From: Fictibacillus norfolkensis
Lineage (GTDB): Bacteria; Bacillota; Bacilli; Bacillales; Fictibacillaceae
Length of the DNA stretch: 64,000 nt
NCBI RefSeq assembly: GCF_014836645.1
Contig: NZ_JACSQM010000004.1
Coordinates: forward strand, 124,001 to 188,000
Direction: 5' to 3'
Shown here: positions 48,240-57,715 of the stretch, in pieces
How the letters are laid out: the number at the start of each line of letters is the position of its first letter
Numbering within the stretch: the first letter of the stretch is position 1
The notes under the pieces: generated by a model
What the model saw: only the letters and a program-made list of their open reading frames with translations
Databases searched by the model: none
Told to the model about the DNA's origin: nothing
Position numbers and translations under genes: made by a program

Positions 48240-49661
48240 ATGTCAAAAGATTTTGATTTGGTCATATTGGGCGGAGGGACTGGCGGCTATGTAGCTGCCA
48301 TCCGAGCTGCTCAATTAGGAAAAACCGTTGCAGTAGTTGAAAAAGGAAAGCTTGGAGGTACTTGCTTACATAGAGGATGTATACCGAGCAAAGCTTTGTT
48401 AAGAAGTGCTGAAGTATACAAAACAGCCAAAAAAGCTGCAGACTTTGGTGTTGAGATCGAAGGGCTTGGCTTGAACTTTTCCAAGATGCAAGAACGAAAG
48501 CAATCCATTGTAAATCAACTACACATGGGTGTACAAAGTTTGATGAAAAAAGGAAAGATCGAAGTCTATGAAGGAATCGGACGTATCCTTGGACCATCCA
48601 TCTTTTCACCGATGCCAGGCACGATTTCTGTTGAGTTTAATGATGGTACAGAAAATGAGATTTTAATCCCGCAAAACGTAATTATTGCAACAGGATCTAG
48701 ACCACGTTCGTTACCAGGGTTAGAGATCGACGGAAATCTCGTAATGTCTAGTGATGAAGCATTAGAGATGGAGTCTTTACCAGCATCAATCATCATCGTC
48801 GGTGGTGGGGTAATCGGGATTGAATGGGCGTCTATGCTCAATGATCTTGGTGTGGAAGTAACCGTACTTGAATATGCTGACAGAATTGTACCAACAGAAG
48901 ACGAAGAGATTTCGAAAGAAGCGGCGCGTGTTCTTAAGAAAAAAGGCATTAAGCTCGTAACGAGTGCAAAAGTCCTTCCTGATACGTTAGAAAAAGGCGA
49001 AGGCGTGATGATTTCTGCTGAACATAAAGGCGAGACAAAACAATTTAGTGCTGAGAAGATGCTAGTTTCTGTCGGGCGTATGGCAAACACAGAAGGAATC
49101 GGCTTAGACAACACCATAATAAAAGTTGAAAACGGATACATTGAGACGAATGAATATTTCCAAACCGCAGAGAGCCACATCTACGCGATTGGAGATGTAA
49201 TCGGAGGACTTCAGCTTGCGCATGTAGCATCGCATGAGGGGATCACGGCAGTAGAACACCTTTCTAACTTGAAGCCTGAACCGATCAACTACGATAATAT
49301 CTCGAAATGTATCTACTCAAGTCCAGAGATGGCAAGTGTCGGTCTGACTGAGAAACAAGCAAAAGACCAAGGCTTTAACGTTAAAGTTGGCAAGTTTCCT
49401 TTTAAAGCGATCGGAAAAGCTCTTGTTTATGGTGAAAGTGACGGGTTTGTAAAGATCGTTGCAAACAAAGACACTGATGATCTTTTAGGTGTTCATATGA
49501 TCGGACCTCATGTAACGGATATGATCTCTGAAGCCGGTTTAGCGAAAGTTTTAGACGCAACACCGTGGGAGATGGCTCATACCATCCATCCACATCCATC
49601 TCTATCAGAAGTATTTGGTGAAGCAGCATTAGCTGTTGAAGGAAAAGCGATCCATTTCTAA
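48240..49661 (+). CDS. lpdV: Dihydrolipoyl dehydrogenase of branched-chain keto acid dehydrogenase (E3)
   Basis: A 473-aa FAD disulfide oxidoreductase that reoxidises the lipoyl arms of BkdB. FAD loop GGGTGGYVAA, redox pair Cys42 and Cys47 in GGTCLHRGCIPSKA, NAD loop GGGVIGIEWAS and C-terminal HPHPSLSE with the base histidine are present. AAAAGGAGAT precedes ATG 48240. Confidence 0.96.
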   Translation: MSKDFDLVILGGGTGGYVAAIRAAQLGKTVAVVEKGKLGGTCLHRGCIPSKALLRSAEVYKTAKKAADFGVEIEGLGLNFSKMQERKQSIVNQLHMGVQSLMKKGKIEVYEGIGRILGPSIFSPMPGTISVEFNDGTENEILIPQNVIIATGSRPRSLPGLEIDGNLVMSSDEALEMESLPASIIIVGGGVIGIEWASMLNDLGVEVTVLEYADRIVPTEDEEISKEAARVLKKKGIKLVTSAKVLPDTLEKGEGVMISAEHKGETKQFSAEKMLVSVGRMANTEGIGLDNTIIKVENGYIETNEYFQTAESHIYAIGDVIGGLQLAHVASHEGITAVEHLSNLKPEPINYDNISKCIYSSPEMASVGLTEKQAKDQGFNVKVGKFPFKAIGKALVYGESDGFVKIVANKDTDDLLGVHMIGPHVTDMISEAGLAKVLDATPWEMAHTIHPHPSLSEVFGEAALAVEGKAIHF

Positions 49662-49674
49662 GGAGGTAAAACAA

Positions 49675-50667
49675 ATGGCAGAATTACGTCATGAACAATT
49701 AGGTTTAACGAATGAAGATGTCATCCATATGTATAGAACGATGTTATTAGCAAGAAAAATTGACGAGCGTATGTGGCTGTTGAACCGCGCTGGTAAGATT
49801 CCTTTCGTTATTTCTTGTCAAGGTCAAGAAGCAGCACAAGTTGGTGCAGCGATGGCGCTAGATAATGAGAAAGATTTTGTGTTACCGTACTACCGCGACA
49901 TGGGTGTTGTTTTGCAGTTTGGTATGACAGCGAAAGACCTGATGCTTTCTGGCTTTGCAAAAGCAGAAGATCCTAACAGCGGCGGCCGCCAGATGCCAGG
50001 GCATTTTGGTTCTAAAAAGCTTCGCATCGTAACGGGTTCTTCGCCGGTTACAACGCAAGTACCACATGCTGTAGGAATCGCGCTTGGCGGGAGAATGGAA
50101 GGAAAAGACCTTGTAACGTTCACGACGTTTGGTGAAGGATCATCAAACCAAGGAGATTTCCATGAGGGAGCAAACTTTGCTTCGGTTCATAAACTTCCTG
50201 TTATCTTTATGTGTGAGAACAATAAATACGCAATCTCTGTTCCGATCTCAAAACAGCTCGCTTGTGTGAACGTTTCTGATCGTGCAATCGGTTATGGGAT
50301 GCCAGGAGTAACGGTAGATGGAAATGATCCATTAGCTGTTTATGAAGCTGTAAAAGAGGCTGCTGATCGCGGTAGACGCGGTGAAGGCCCGACTTTAGTT
50401 GAAACAGTAGCTTATCGTTTAACGCCTCACTCATCCGATGATGATGATCGTGCGTACCGAACTCGTGAAGAAGTTGAAGAAGCAAAAGCAAAAGATCCGA
50501 TTCATACGTTTGCTGCTTACTTAAAAGAGAATGATATCTTAACAGAAGAATTAGAAAAACAGATTTCTGAAGAAATTCAAAAAGAAGTGGATGAAGCTAC
50601 AGAATATGCAGAGAACGCAAAATATGCTGAACCTGAAAGCGCACTTCTTCATGTTTACGCAGAGTAA
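49675..50667 (+). CDS. bkdAA: Branched-chain keto acid dehydrogenase E1 alpha
   Basis: A 330-aa thiamine-diphosphate subunit. The cofactor motif runs from GEGSSNQGDFHEGAN to CENNKYAIS, and the phosphorylation-loop-like TPHSSDDDDRAYR follows. ATG 49675 has TAAGGAGGT upstream; the frame opens 39 nt earlier inside lpdV. With BkdAB it decarboxylates the keto acids. Confidence 0.96.
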   Translation: MAELRHEQLGLTNEDVIHMYRTMLLARKIDERMWLLNRAGKIPFVISCQGQEAAQVGAAMALDNEKDFVLPYYRDMGVVLQFGMTAKDLMLSGFAKAEDPNSGGRQMPGHFGSKKLRIVTGSSPVTTQVPHAVGIALGGRMEGKDLVTFTTFGEGSSNQGDFHEGANFASVHKLPVIFMCENNKYAISVPISKQLACVNVSDRAIGYGMPGVTVDGNDPLAVYEAVKEAADRGRRGEGPTLVETVAYRLTPHSSDDDDRAYRTREEVEEAKAKDPIHTFAAYLKENDILTEELEKQISEEIQKEVDEATEYAENAKYAEPESALLHVYAE

Positions 50668-50681
50668 AGGGGGAAAACGAG

Positions 50682-51665
50682 ATGCCGGTAATTTCATATA
50701 TTGATGCTGTAACACAAGCGATTCGCGAAGAGATGCAACGTGATAAGCGAGTATTTGTAGTAGGTGAAGATGTTGGTGTACGCGGAGGAGTTTTCCGTGC
50801 AACGACTGGTTTAATTGAAGAGTTTGGTGAAGAAAGAGTGATCGATGCTCCCCTCGCGGAATCAGCTATTGCTGGAGTAGGTATCGGCGCTGCCATGTAT
50901 GGAATGCGCCCGATCGCAGAGATGCAGTTCGCTGACTTTATCATGCCTGCTGTTAACCAGATCGTTTCTGAAGCGGCTAAGATCCGTTATCGTTCGAACA
51001 ATGATTGGACATGCCCGATTACAATCCGTGCTCCATATGGTGGCGGTGTCCATGGTGCGCTTTATCACTCACAATCTGTTGAGGCACTATTCGCTAACGT
51101 ACCAGGCTTAAAGATTGTAATGCCTTCTACACCTTATGATGTAAAAGGTCTTTTGAAATCTGCTATCCGTGACGAAGATCCTGTTCTTTTCTTTGAACAT
51201 AAACGTGCTTACCGACTGATTAAAGGTGAAGTACCAAGCGAAGAATATACATTGCCGATCGGAAAAGCGGACGTGAAGCGTGAAGGTGAAGATATTACCG
51301 TTATTACATACGGACTTTGTGTACACTTTGCTCTTCAAGCTGCTGAAAAGCTTGAAAAAGACGGAATTTCAGCTCATATTCTCGATCTTCGTACCGTGTA
51401 TCCGTTGGATAAGGAAGCGATCATCGAAGCTGCTTCCAAAACAGGTAAAGTACTTCTTGTAACAGAAGACAACAAAGAAGGAAGTATCATGAGCGAAGTT
51501 TCAGCGATTATCGCTGAAAATTGCTTGTTCGAACTAGATGCACCTGTCCAACGCTTAGCTGGTCCAGATGTGCCTGCAATGCCTTATGCACCAACGATGG
51601 AAAAGCACTTTATGGTGAATCCTGACAAAGTAGAAAAAGCCATGAGAGATCTTGCGGCATTTTAA
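50682..51665 (+). CDS. bkdAB: Branched-chain keto acid dehydrogenase E1 beta
   Basis: A 327-aa transketolase-type subunit, partner of BkdAA. Typical segments are VFVVGEDVGVRGGVFRAT, the conserved PIAEMQFADFIMPAVNQI stretch and the C-terminal GPDVPAMPYAPTMEK. AAAGGGGGAAA precedes ATG 50682. Confidence 0.96.
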   Translation: MPVISYIDAVTQAIREEMQRDKRVFVVGEDVGVRGGVFRATTGLIEEFGEERVIDAPLAESAIAGVGIGAAMYGMRPIAEMQFADFIMPAVNQIVSEAAKIRYRSNNDWTCPITIRAPYGGGVHGALYHSQSVEALFANVPGLKIVMPSTPYDVKGLLKSAIRDEDPVLFFEHKRAYRLIKGEVPSEEYTLPIGKADVKREGEDITVITYGLCVHFALQAAEKLEKDGISAHILDLRTVYPLDKEAIIEAASKTGKVLLVTEDNKEGSIMSEVSAIIAENCLFELDAPVQRLAGPDVPAMPYAPTMEKHFMVNPDKVEKAMRDLAAF

Positions 51666-51683
51666 CAATAGGAGGGGACTTTA

Positions 51684-53024
51684 ATGGCTACTGAAAAAAT
51701 TACAATGCCCCAATTAGGGGAAAGTGTAACAGAAGGAACGATCAGTAAATGGCTCGTTCAGCCAGGTGATACGGTTAAGAAATACGATCCACTAGCTGAG
51801 GTTATGACAGATAAAGTAAACGCAGAAGTTCCATCATCTTTTTCTGGAACGATAAAAGAACTGGTTGCTGGCGAAGGAGATACTCTTTCTGTTGGCGAGC
51901 TGATCTGCTACATCGAGACAGAAGGAGAAGGTGGGGGAAGTGCACCTGCAGCTTCCGCTTCAACAGAAAAACCAGCTGAAACTGCTTCAACACCTACTCA
52001 ATCTACGGAGGCGAGTGCAGCTAAGCCTGCTGCAAACGTTGAACGAGCAGCGAGAGGACGTTTTTCACCTGCAGTAGTGCGAATGGCATCTGAGCATGGT
52101 ATTGATTTAGACCAAGTAGAAGGATCAGGACAAAGCGGAAGAATCACTCGCAAAGATCTTCAAAAGATCATTGATTCTGGCCAGATTCCTACAAAAGGTA
52201 ACAAGCCAGCTACAAAAGAGGTTTCTTCTGCAGCACCTGTTTCATCTAGTTCTCAAGAAACGGCTTCACCGCAACAACAATCTGCACCAGCATTAAAGCC
52301 GGTTGCTATCGACACAATGCCTGGTGATATTGAAATTCCAGTATCGGGTATTCGTAAAGCGATCGCTCAAAACATGGTCCGTTCAAAGCACGAAGCACCT
52401 CATGCTTGGACGATGGTAGAAGTGGATGTAACGAACTTAGTAGAATATCGTAATTCTGTAAAAGGTGATTTTAAAACAAAAGAAGGATATAACCTTACGT
52501 TCTTGCCTTTCTTTATCAAGGCTGTTGTAGAATCGCTAAAAGAATTCCCGCAGATCAACTCCATGTGGGCAGGAGATAAGATCATTCAGAAAAAGGACAT
52601 CAACATCTCGATTGCTGTCGCAACAGATGATGCACTATATGTTCCAGTCATCAAACACGCAGACGAAAAGTCTATCAAAGGAATCGCACGTGATGTGAAA
52701 GAACTAGCAGATAAAGTTAGAACGAATAAATTAGCTGGTGATGACATGAAAGGCGGAACGTTTACTGTAAATAATACAGGTTCTTTCGGTTCTGTTATGT
52801 CTACGCCGATAATCAACTATCCGCAAGCGGCTATCCTTTCTGTAGAATCGATCGTTAAGCGTCCGGTTGTTATGAACAATGGCATGATCGCTGTACGAGA
52901 TATGGTTAACCTTTGTCTTTCTCTAGACCACCGAGTTCTTGATGGGCTTGTATGCGGACGCTTCTTAGCTTCAGTAAAAGCACGTTTAGAAAGCATGACA
53001 AAAGAAAACACATCCATTTATTAA
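51684..53024 (+). CDS. bkdB: Branched-chain keto acid dehydrogenase E2 (dihydrolipoamide acyltransferase)
   Basis: A 446-aa core acyltransferase. A lipoyl domain (1-77) carries lipoyl Lys44 in EVMTDKVNAE, then an Ala/Pro/Ser-rich linker, a small E1/E3-binding domain (about 128-165), a second linker and the catalytic domain with LSLDHRVLDG. ATG 51684 has ATAGGAGGGG upstream. Its lipoate could come through the LipM route at 9 kb. Last gene of the bkd operon. Confidence 0.96.
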   Translation: MATEKITMPQLGESVTEGTISKWLVQPGDTVKKYDPLAEVMTDKVNAEVPSSFSGTIKELVAGEGDTLSVGELICYIETEGEGGGSAPAASASTEKPAETASTPTQSTEASAAKPAANVERAARGRFSPAVVRMASEHGIDLDQVEGSGQSGRITRKDLQKIIDSGQIPTKGNKPATKEVSSAAPVSSSSQETASPQQQSAPALKPVAIDTMPGDIEIPVSGIRKAIAQNMVRSKHEAPHAWTMVEVDVTNLVEYRNSVKGDFKTKEGYNLTFLPFFIKAVVESLKEFPQINSMWAGDKIIQKKDINISIAVATDDALYVPVIKHADEKSIKGIARDVKELADKVRTNKLAGDDMKGGTFTVNNTGSFGSVMSTPIINYPQAAILSVESIVKRPVVMNNGMIAVRDMVNLCLSLDHRVLDGLVCGRFLASVKARLESMTKENTSIY

Positions 53025-53106
53025 AAAAATGTGTTTTTCAGGTTTATGAGGGTTTTATTGCGGGTAGAGATAACTATCAACACCTCCAAACCCCATAACC
53101 CCCTAA

Positions 53107-53143
53107 GAAAAGTGCCGTATATGTTACGGCATTTTTCTTTTTT
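53107..53143 (+). terminator. Intrinsic terminator of the bkd operon
   Basis: TGCCGTA at 53113-53119 pairs with TACGGCA at 53125-53131, extended by AAAA/TTTT pairs, and followed by TTTTTCTTTTTT. Confidence 0.85.
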
Positions 53144-53190
53144 ATATGATCATAATTGAGTACAATAAGAAAGAAAGGAGCTGAATACGA

Positions 53191-53619
53191 ATGAACTTTC
53201 AATTTAATCTTTTTAATGATGTAGTAGAAACGGCTCGTAAAGAAATGGTAGAGGCTGGCTATACACAGCTATTCAAACCAGAAGATGTTGAAGAAGCTTT
53301 CAAAAAAGAAGGTACAACACTCGTTATGATTAATTCCGTTTGTGGCTGTGCAGGTGGAATCGCACGCCCTTCGGCTTCATATTCGGTAAAACAAGACGTT
53401 CGTCCGGACCATCTTGTTACGGTGTTTGCTGGACAAGATAAAGAAGCAACAGAGACAGCGCGTTCTTACTTTACTGGTTACCCGCCATCATCCCCATCCT
53501 TTGCTTTATTAAAAGATGGAGAGATTCAAATGATGGTCGAACGCCATGAGATCGAAGGCCATGAACCGATGGAAGTCGTAAACAAGCTAAGAAGTGCTTT
53601 TGAAACGTATTGTAAGTAG
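53191..53619 (+). CDS. brxB: Bacilliredoxin BrxB (YqiW)
   Basis: A 142-aa thioredoxin-like protein that removes bacillithiol from S-bacillithiolated proteins under oxidative stress. The active site is Cys51-Gly-Cys53 in NSVCGCAGG, typical of the BrxA/BrxB family. Position after bkdB identifies it with YqiW. AAAGGAGCTG precedes ATG 53191. Confidence 0.94.
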   Translation: MNFQFNLFNDVVETARKEMVEAGYTQLFKPEDVEEAFKKEGTTLVMINSVCGCAGGIARPSASYSVKQDVRPDHLVTVFAGQDKEATETARSYFTGYPPSSPSFALLKDGEIQMMVERHEIEGHEPMEVVNKLRSAFETYCK

Positions 53620-53639
53620 GGATAAGAAGTATGAATGAA

Positions 53640-53676
53640 CGAAAGCTGGCTCAAAATTGAGCTAGCTTTTTTTATT
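53640..53676 (+). terminator. Intrinsic terminator of brxB
   Basis: AAAGCTGGCTCAA at 53642-53654 pairs with TTGAGCTAGCTTT at 53657-53669 with one mismatch, followed by seven T. Confidence 0.85.
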
Positions 53677-53704
53677 GCTCATAAAATGGGAGTGAAGCAT
53701 AGGG

Positions 53705-53884
53705 TTTATGATCGATTCTAGGGATTTGTGATCGATTGCAGGGATTTATGATCGATTCTAGAGATTTATGATCGATTACAGAGATTTATGATCGATTGCA
53801 GGAATTTATGATCGATTGCAGAGATTTATGATCGATTGCAGAGATTTATGATCGATTCTAGAGATTTATAATCAATTCTTTATC
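53705..53884. repeat. Nine tandem copies of a 20-bp repeat
   Basis: The unit TTTATGATCGATTGCAGAGA recurs at exact 20-bp steps. The palindrome-bearing core ATCGATT starts at 53711, 53731, 53751, 53771, 53791, 53811, 53831 and 53851; a decayed ninth copy (ATCAATT) is at 53871. Variation is limited mostly to the GCA/CTA/ACA triplet after the core. It lies between brxB and the NUDIX gene, without a gene of its own. Confidence 0.93.
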
Positions 53885-53929
53885 TATGATCATAAAAATC
53901 AACGCTCACACATCCACAAAAACTCTCAC

Positions 53930-54355
53930 TTATACCAACCCAAGCTCCTTTTTTACAGCCCAAACATGAGACGAATGAAATAGTAGCTTCTCAGCTTGAT
54001 CAACATTCATCCATACTAACTCATGATCCTGATCTAACGGCTCATTTACATACTCCACAAATGAACCTGTATAAAAATACCCATCATTTATTAAATACTC
54101 GCCTTGTCTCGTTTTAAAATATTGCTTTGCATGTCCCACAAATTGCCCGATCTGCAAAGTAAAGCCTGTTTCCTCGATACATTCTCTTTTCAAACAGACT
54201 TCATGATCCTCTCCAGTTTCTATACCGCCACCCGGTAAGAATCCTTTGCCGTTCTGAACCATGACGGCTATATTCTTATTTTCATCCAAGACTATGGCAT
54301 ACACTGCTTCTCGTTTCCGATATATAACATCTTCCATCACTTCACCAAATTGCAT
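53930..54355 (-). CDS. NUDIX hydrolase
   Basis: A 141-aa pyrophosphohydrolase of the MutT/NUDIX fold. The NUDIX box is complete, from the first Gly of GGIETGE through REC to EETGF. The substrate (oxidised nucleotide, sugar or other nucleoside diphosphate) cannot be told from sequence. ATG 54355 is chosen because AAGGTGG lies 9 nt upstream; TTG 54364 has no spacing. It diverges from the ABC transporter and is not part of the usual B. subtilis order here as far as I recall. Confidence 0.85.
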   Translation of the reverse strand: MQFGEVMEDVIYRKREAVYAIVLDENKNIAVMVQNGKGFLPGGGIETGEDHEVCLKRECIEETGFTLQIGQFVGHAKQYFKTRQGEYLINDGYFYTGSFVEYVNEPLDQDHELVWMNVDQAEKLLFHSSHVWAVKKELGLV

Positions 54356-54377
54356 GTTAATCAACCACCTTGTTAAA

Positions 54378-54462
54378 ATGCATATAAATACATTCAGAAT
54401 TATTAAAATACTTATTTTTGCATATTTATGTGTTAATATTCATTTTAACGAATAAATATGAG
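54378..54462 (+). promoter_or_regulatory. Possible ARG boxes upstream of the artPQR transporter
   Basis: AATGCATATAAATACATT at 54377-54394 and related AT-rich palindromic stretches near 54419-54433 and 54449-54462 (for example CGAATAAATATGAG) resemble ArgR/AhrC operators. The matches are loose and the region is very AT-rich. The B. subtilis homologue yqiXYZ is AhrC-controlled. Confidence 0.35.
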
Positions 54463-54486
54463 ATTTTTATACAGGGGGAACAACAA

Positions 54487-55272
54487 ATGAAACGAAATCT
54501 TTTTAGCATTTATTTTATCATAGTACTCGCGTTGTTGGCGGGATGTGGGGCAGTAGAAGAAAAGAGTGCTACTAATACAGGAAGCGACTCGTCCGTGAAG
54601 ACGTTAGTGATGGCAACTTCAGCTGATTATCCACCATATGAATATGTTGAAACAGCAAAAGGCGGAGAAATTGTAGGCTTTGATATTGATGTAGCGAATC
54701 ATATCGCAAAAAAGCTAGGCTACAAGGTTGAGATAAAGGACATGGACTTTAACGGATTGATTCCTGCAATAGACAGCGGCAAAGCTGACTTTGTAATCGC
54801 TGGTATGACACCGAATGAAGAACGAAAAAAAACAGTAGATTTTTCCGATGAATATTATGCAGCTCAACAATTGATCGTTACAAAGGATAAAGCGATTAAA
54901 CGTGTGGAAGATCTTGAAGGCAAAACAATTGGTGTTCAATTAGCTTCCATTCAAGAAAAAGAAGCAGACAACTTATTAAAGGATCATAAATTTGAAGTTG
55001 TTCAGCGTAACAAAGTAACAGAATTGGTTCAAGAGATGAAATCAAACCGTGTAGATGCAGCAATTATTGAAGATGCAGTAGTTTACGAATTTTTAAAGAA
55101 AAATAAAGACCTTTCCTCGTTTGCCCTGCCAAACACAGACGCTGCAGGATCGGCAATCGCTTTTCCTAAGGATAGTGAGCTAACAAAAGAGTTTAACGCA
55201 GAACTTAAGAAGATGAAAGAAGACGGTACATTGGACGAGCTTGTTGAAAAGTGGTTCGGTGTTAAAAAATAG
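54487..55272 (+). CDS. artP: Arginine-type ABC transporter substrate-binding lipoprotein
   Basis: A 261-aa family 3 solute-binding protein. The signal peptide ends in lipobox LLAGC with lipidated Cys20, followed by a Ser/Thr/Asn linker and the domain starting VKTLVMATSADYPPYEYVE. The SADYPPYE and GFDIDVANHIAKKLGY segments mark an amino acid binder; identity with YqiX suggests arginine or another basic amino acid. CAGGGGGAAC precedes ATG 54487; the open frame before it lacks a ribosome site. Confidence 0.9.
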   Translation: MKRNLFSIYFIIVLALLAGCGAVEEKSATNTGSDSSVKTLVMATSADYPPYEYVETAKGGEIVGFDIDVANHIAKKLGYKVEIKDMDFNGLIPAIDSGKADFVIAGMTPNEERKKTVDFSDEYYAAQQLIVTKDKAIKRVEDLEGKTIGVQLASIQEKEADNLLKDHKFEVVQRNKVTELVQEMKSNRVDAAIIEDAVVYEFLKKNKDLSSFALPNTDAAGSAIAFPKDSELTKEFNAELKKMKEDGTLDELVEKWFGVKK

Positions 55273-55290
55273 AGAAAGAGAGTGGTAGGC

Positions 55291-55950
55291 ATGAACTTGG
55301 ATTTTGCCCAGCTCGTGCCTTCTATTCCGTATATTTTATACGGAATATGGGTTACGTTGCAGTTCGTGGCGGTATCGTTAGTACTAGGATTTATATGGGG
55401 AACCGTACTTTCCCTATTTAAGATAGGTAAGATCAAAATTTTAAGATGGTTTGCTGATGCATATACTTCGGTCTTTAGAGGAACGCCGTTAATTCTGCAG
55501 ATGCTATTGATCTATTATGCTGTACCCCAGCTAACAGGAGTCGATATTGGTGCATTTTCAGCAGGGGTTCTAACCTTTGCTCTTAACTCGGCAGCGTATA
55601 TATCAGAAATTATTCGTGCGGGTATTAATGCAGTCGACAAAGGACAGAAAGAAGCTGCTATGGCTTTAGGTGTTCCATACCGCACGATGATGTTGAAGAT
55701 CATTCTGCCACAAGCCTTTAAGAATATTTTGCCGGCATTAATGAACGAATTTATTACACTAACAAAAGAATCAGCAATCGTCTCTGTTATCGGTGCGCTT
55801 GATATTATGAGACGAGCTCAAATCGTTGGCGCAAGCAACTATCGCTTTTTTGAACCATTGTTATTAGCGGGTCTTGTTTATTATCTATTAGTTATGATGT
55901 TGACGTTGGCTGGTCGAGTTATGGAGAGGAGGCTTGCTAAGAGTGATTGA
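55291..55950 (+). CDS. artQ: Amino acid ABC transporter permease
   Basis: A 219-aa permease of the HisM/GlnP type with about five membrane helices. The EAA loop [28 protein letters not shown] docks the ATPase. ATG 55291 is chosen over GTG 55282 from length agreement with YqiY. It follows the binding protein by 18 nt. Confidence 0.92.
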   Translation: MNLDFAQLVPSIPYILYGIWVTLQFVAVSLVLGFIWGTVLSLFKIGKIKILRWFADAYTSVFRGTPLILQMLLIYYAVPQLTGVDIGAFSAGVLTFALNSAAYISEIIRAGINAVDKGQKEAAMALGVPYRTMMLKIILPQAFKNILPALMNEFITLTKESAIVSVIGALDIMRRAQIVGASNYRFFEPLLLAGLVYYLLVMMLTLAGRVMERRLAKSD

Positions 55951-56656
55951 TGTTCAAGGATTGAGAAAAAGTTTCGGAAGCAATGAAGTATTAAAAGGAA
56001 TATCAACTTCAATCAAAAAAGGAGAAGTTATTGCTGTGATCGGGCCTTCAGGATCAGGTAAGTCTACGTTTCTCCGTTGTTTGAATCTGTTAGAAACACA
56101 CGATGAAGGTTCGATTTTGGTAGAAGGTAAGGATATTAACGACATGGAACTTCATCTTCGTAAAAAGATAGGAATGGTGTTTCAGCACTTCAATCTTTTT
56201 CCTCATCTTACTGTTTTAGAAAATGTTACATTCGCGCCGCAGCAAGTATTAAAGATCTCGAAAAGTGAAGCTGAGAGGGAAGCTTTAGATCTTCTTAAAA
56301 CCGTTGGATTGAGTGATAAAGCGAACAGCTATCCGTCTAACCTTTCAGGGGGTCAGAAGCAGCGTGTGGCCATAGCGAGAGCACTTGCTATGAAACCAGA
56401 AGTTATGCTTTTTGATGAACCAACTTCTGCTCTAGATCCTGAGATGGTGAAAGAGGTGCTGCAAGTGATGAAGAACCTCGTCAAGCTTGGAATGACGATG
56501 GTTATCGTGACACATGAGATGGGCTTTGCAAAAGAAGTTGCTGATCGTGTTCTGTTCATGGATGATGGAAAATTAGTCGAAGATCAAGAACCTGCTATTT
56601 TCTTTGAAAATCCGAGTACAGATCGAGCTAAAGCTTTCTTAGAAAAAGTGCTATAA
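55943..56656 (+). CDS. artR: Amino acid ABC transporter ATP-binding protein
   Basis: A 237-aa ATPase energising uptake. Walker [10 protein letters not shown], the Q-loop [11 protein letters not shown], signature [15 protein letters not shown], Walker [14 protein letters not shown] and the switch histidine in VTHEMGFA are intact. GTG 55943 is chosen over TTG 55934 on the basis of AGGAGG spacing (10 nt against 1). It overlaps artQ by 8 nt. Confidence 0.94.
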   Translation: MIDVQGLRKSFGSNEVLKGISTSIKKGEVIAVIGPSGSGKSTFLRCLNLLETHDEGSILVEGKDINDMELHLRKKIGMVFQHFNLFPHLTVLENVTFAPQQVLKISKSEAEREALDLLKTVGLSDKANSYPSNLSGGQKQRVAIARALAMKPEVMLFDEPTSALDPEMVKEVLQVMKNLVKLGMTMVIVTHEMGFAKEVADRVLFMDDGKLVEDQEPAIFFENPSTDRAKAFLEKVL

Positions 56657-56660
56657 TGCT

Positions 56661-56695
56661 TAAAAAAGGACTTCTTAGCTGAAGTCCTTTTTCGT
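56661..56695 (+). terminator. Intrinsic terminator of artPQR
   Basis: AAAAGGACTTC pairs with GAAGTCCTTTT around a TTAGCT loop within 56663-56691, followed by TTCGTTT. Confidence 0.87.
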
Positions 56696-56767
56696 TTCTA
56701 ATTATCCTTGAATTATGGAATAATGGTAAAAGGTGCAGAACGAGATCGGAAAGAAGGCATGCATTTG

Positions 56768-57715
56768 ATGAAATTTACAATTGGCTATCGAACATTAAAG
56801 ACTGCAATCGGAGCAGGCCTTGCTATCGCTTTAGCAGAGTGGCTAGGGTTAGATTTTTATACGTCAGCCGGAATACTAACCATTCTCTGTATAAAGATAA
56901 CGAAAAAGAAGTCGATCATCTCTTCATGGGAAAGATTTGCCGCTTGTATTCTTGGAATAGGATTTGCGAGTGGGATCTTCTCGCTGGTCGGCTATCATCC
57001 GTATTCGCTAACCATACTTTTGATTCTATTCATCCCAACGCTCGTATCCCTAAACCTGAAGGAGGGCATCATCACATCGTCAGTCATCATCCTTCATCTA
57101 TACACGCTTCAGAAGGTTACATGGGAAATCGTGCTTAATGAATTTAGCATCATCGTAATTGGTATAGGGATGGGATTAATCATGAATCTCTACATGCCTT
57201 CGGTGGAAAAAATACTGTTAAACATGCAAAGGGAACTCGAAAAAAGATACAAAGTAATCTTTCATGAATTTCATCTGTATTTAGCTCATGATAAACACGA
57301 ATGGGACGGAAAAGAGATTACAGAATGTGCAGATCTTATCTCCAACGCAAAAAGCATTGCTTTTCGGGACATTGAAAATCATTTTCTTCGTTACGAAAAC
57401 CAGTATTATCACTATTTTAAAATGAGAGAAAAACAGTTTGATATCATTCAACGAATGCTTCCTATCATTTCTTCTATCGATAAGACATATGTACAGTGTG
57501 AAAAACTAGGCAGCTTCTTCGAACGCCTAAGCGCTGCTGTTCACCCAGGAAATACAGCCGTTTTGTTCTTAGATGATCTAGAAAACATGAGACAAGAATT
57601 CCGAGAGATGCATCTGCCAAAAGACAGAGACGAATTCGAAACACGCTCAAAGCTCTATCAGTTACTCCAAGACATTGAGGATTACTTAATAATCAAAAGT
57701 AAGTTTAAGAAGTAG
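56768..57715 (+). CDS. yqjA: Aromatic acid exporter family membrane protein YqjA
   Basis: A 315-aa protein. The N-terminal half holds five to six membrane helices of the aromatic acid exporter (ArAE/FUSC-like) family, beginning with KFTIGYRTLKTAIGAGLAIALAEW and containing GILTILCIKITKKKS; the C-terminal half is a cytosolic helical domain. The transported compound is unknown. ATG 56768 aligns with B. subtilis YqjA; two earlier in-frame ATGs have poor ribosome sites. Confidence 0.85.
   Translation: MKFTIGYRTLKTAIGAGLAIALAEWLGLDFYTSAGILTILCIKITKKKSIISSWERFAACILGIGFASGIFSLVGYHPYSLTILLILFIPTLVSLNLKEGIITSSVIILHLYTLQKVTWEIVLNEFSIIVIGIGMGLIMNLYMPSVEKILLNMQRELEKRYKVIFHEFHLYLAHDKHEWDGKEITECADLISNAKSIAFRDIENHFLRYENQYYHYFKMREKQFDIIQRMLPIISSIDKTYVQCEKLGSFFERLSAAVHPGNTAVLFLDDLENMRQEFREMHLPKDRDEFETRSKLYQLLQDIEDYLIIKSKFKK

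Noticed and set aside
48566..49180. 204-codon minus-strand frame opposite lpdV
   Set aside because: Long, but lies entirely opposite a clear lpdV gene and resembles no protein; a shadow of the coding strand's codon bias.
53705..53884. CRISPR array
   Set aside because: Regularly spaced repeats, but the whole 20-bp unit is conserved and there is no room for spacers; no cas genes nearby.
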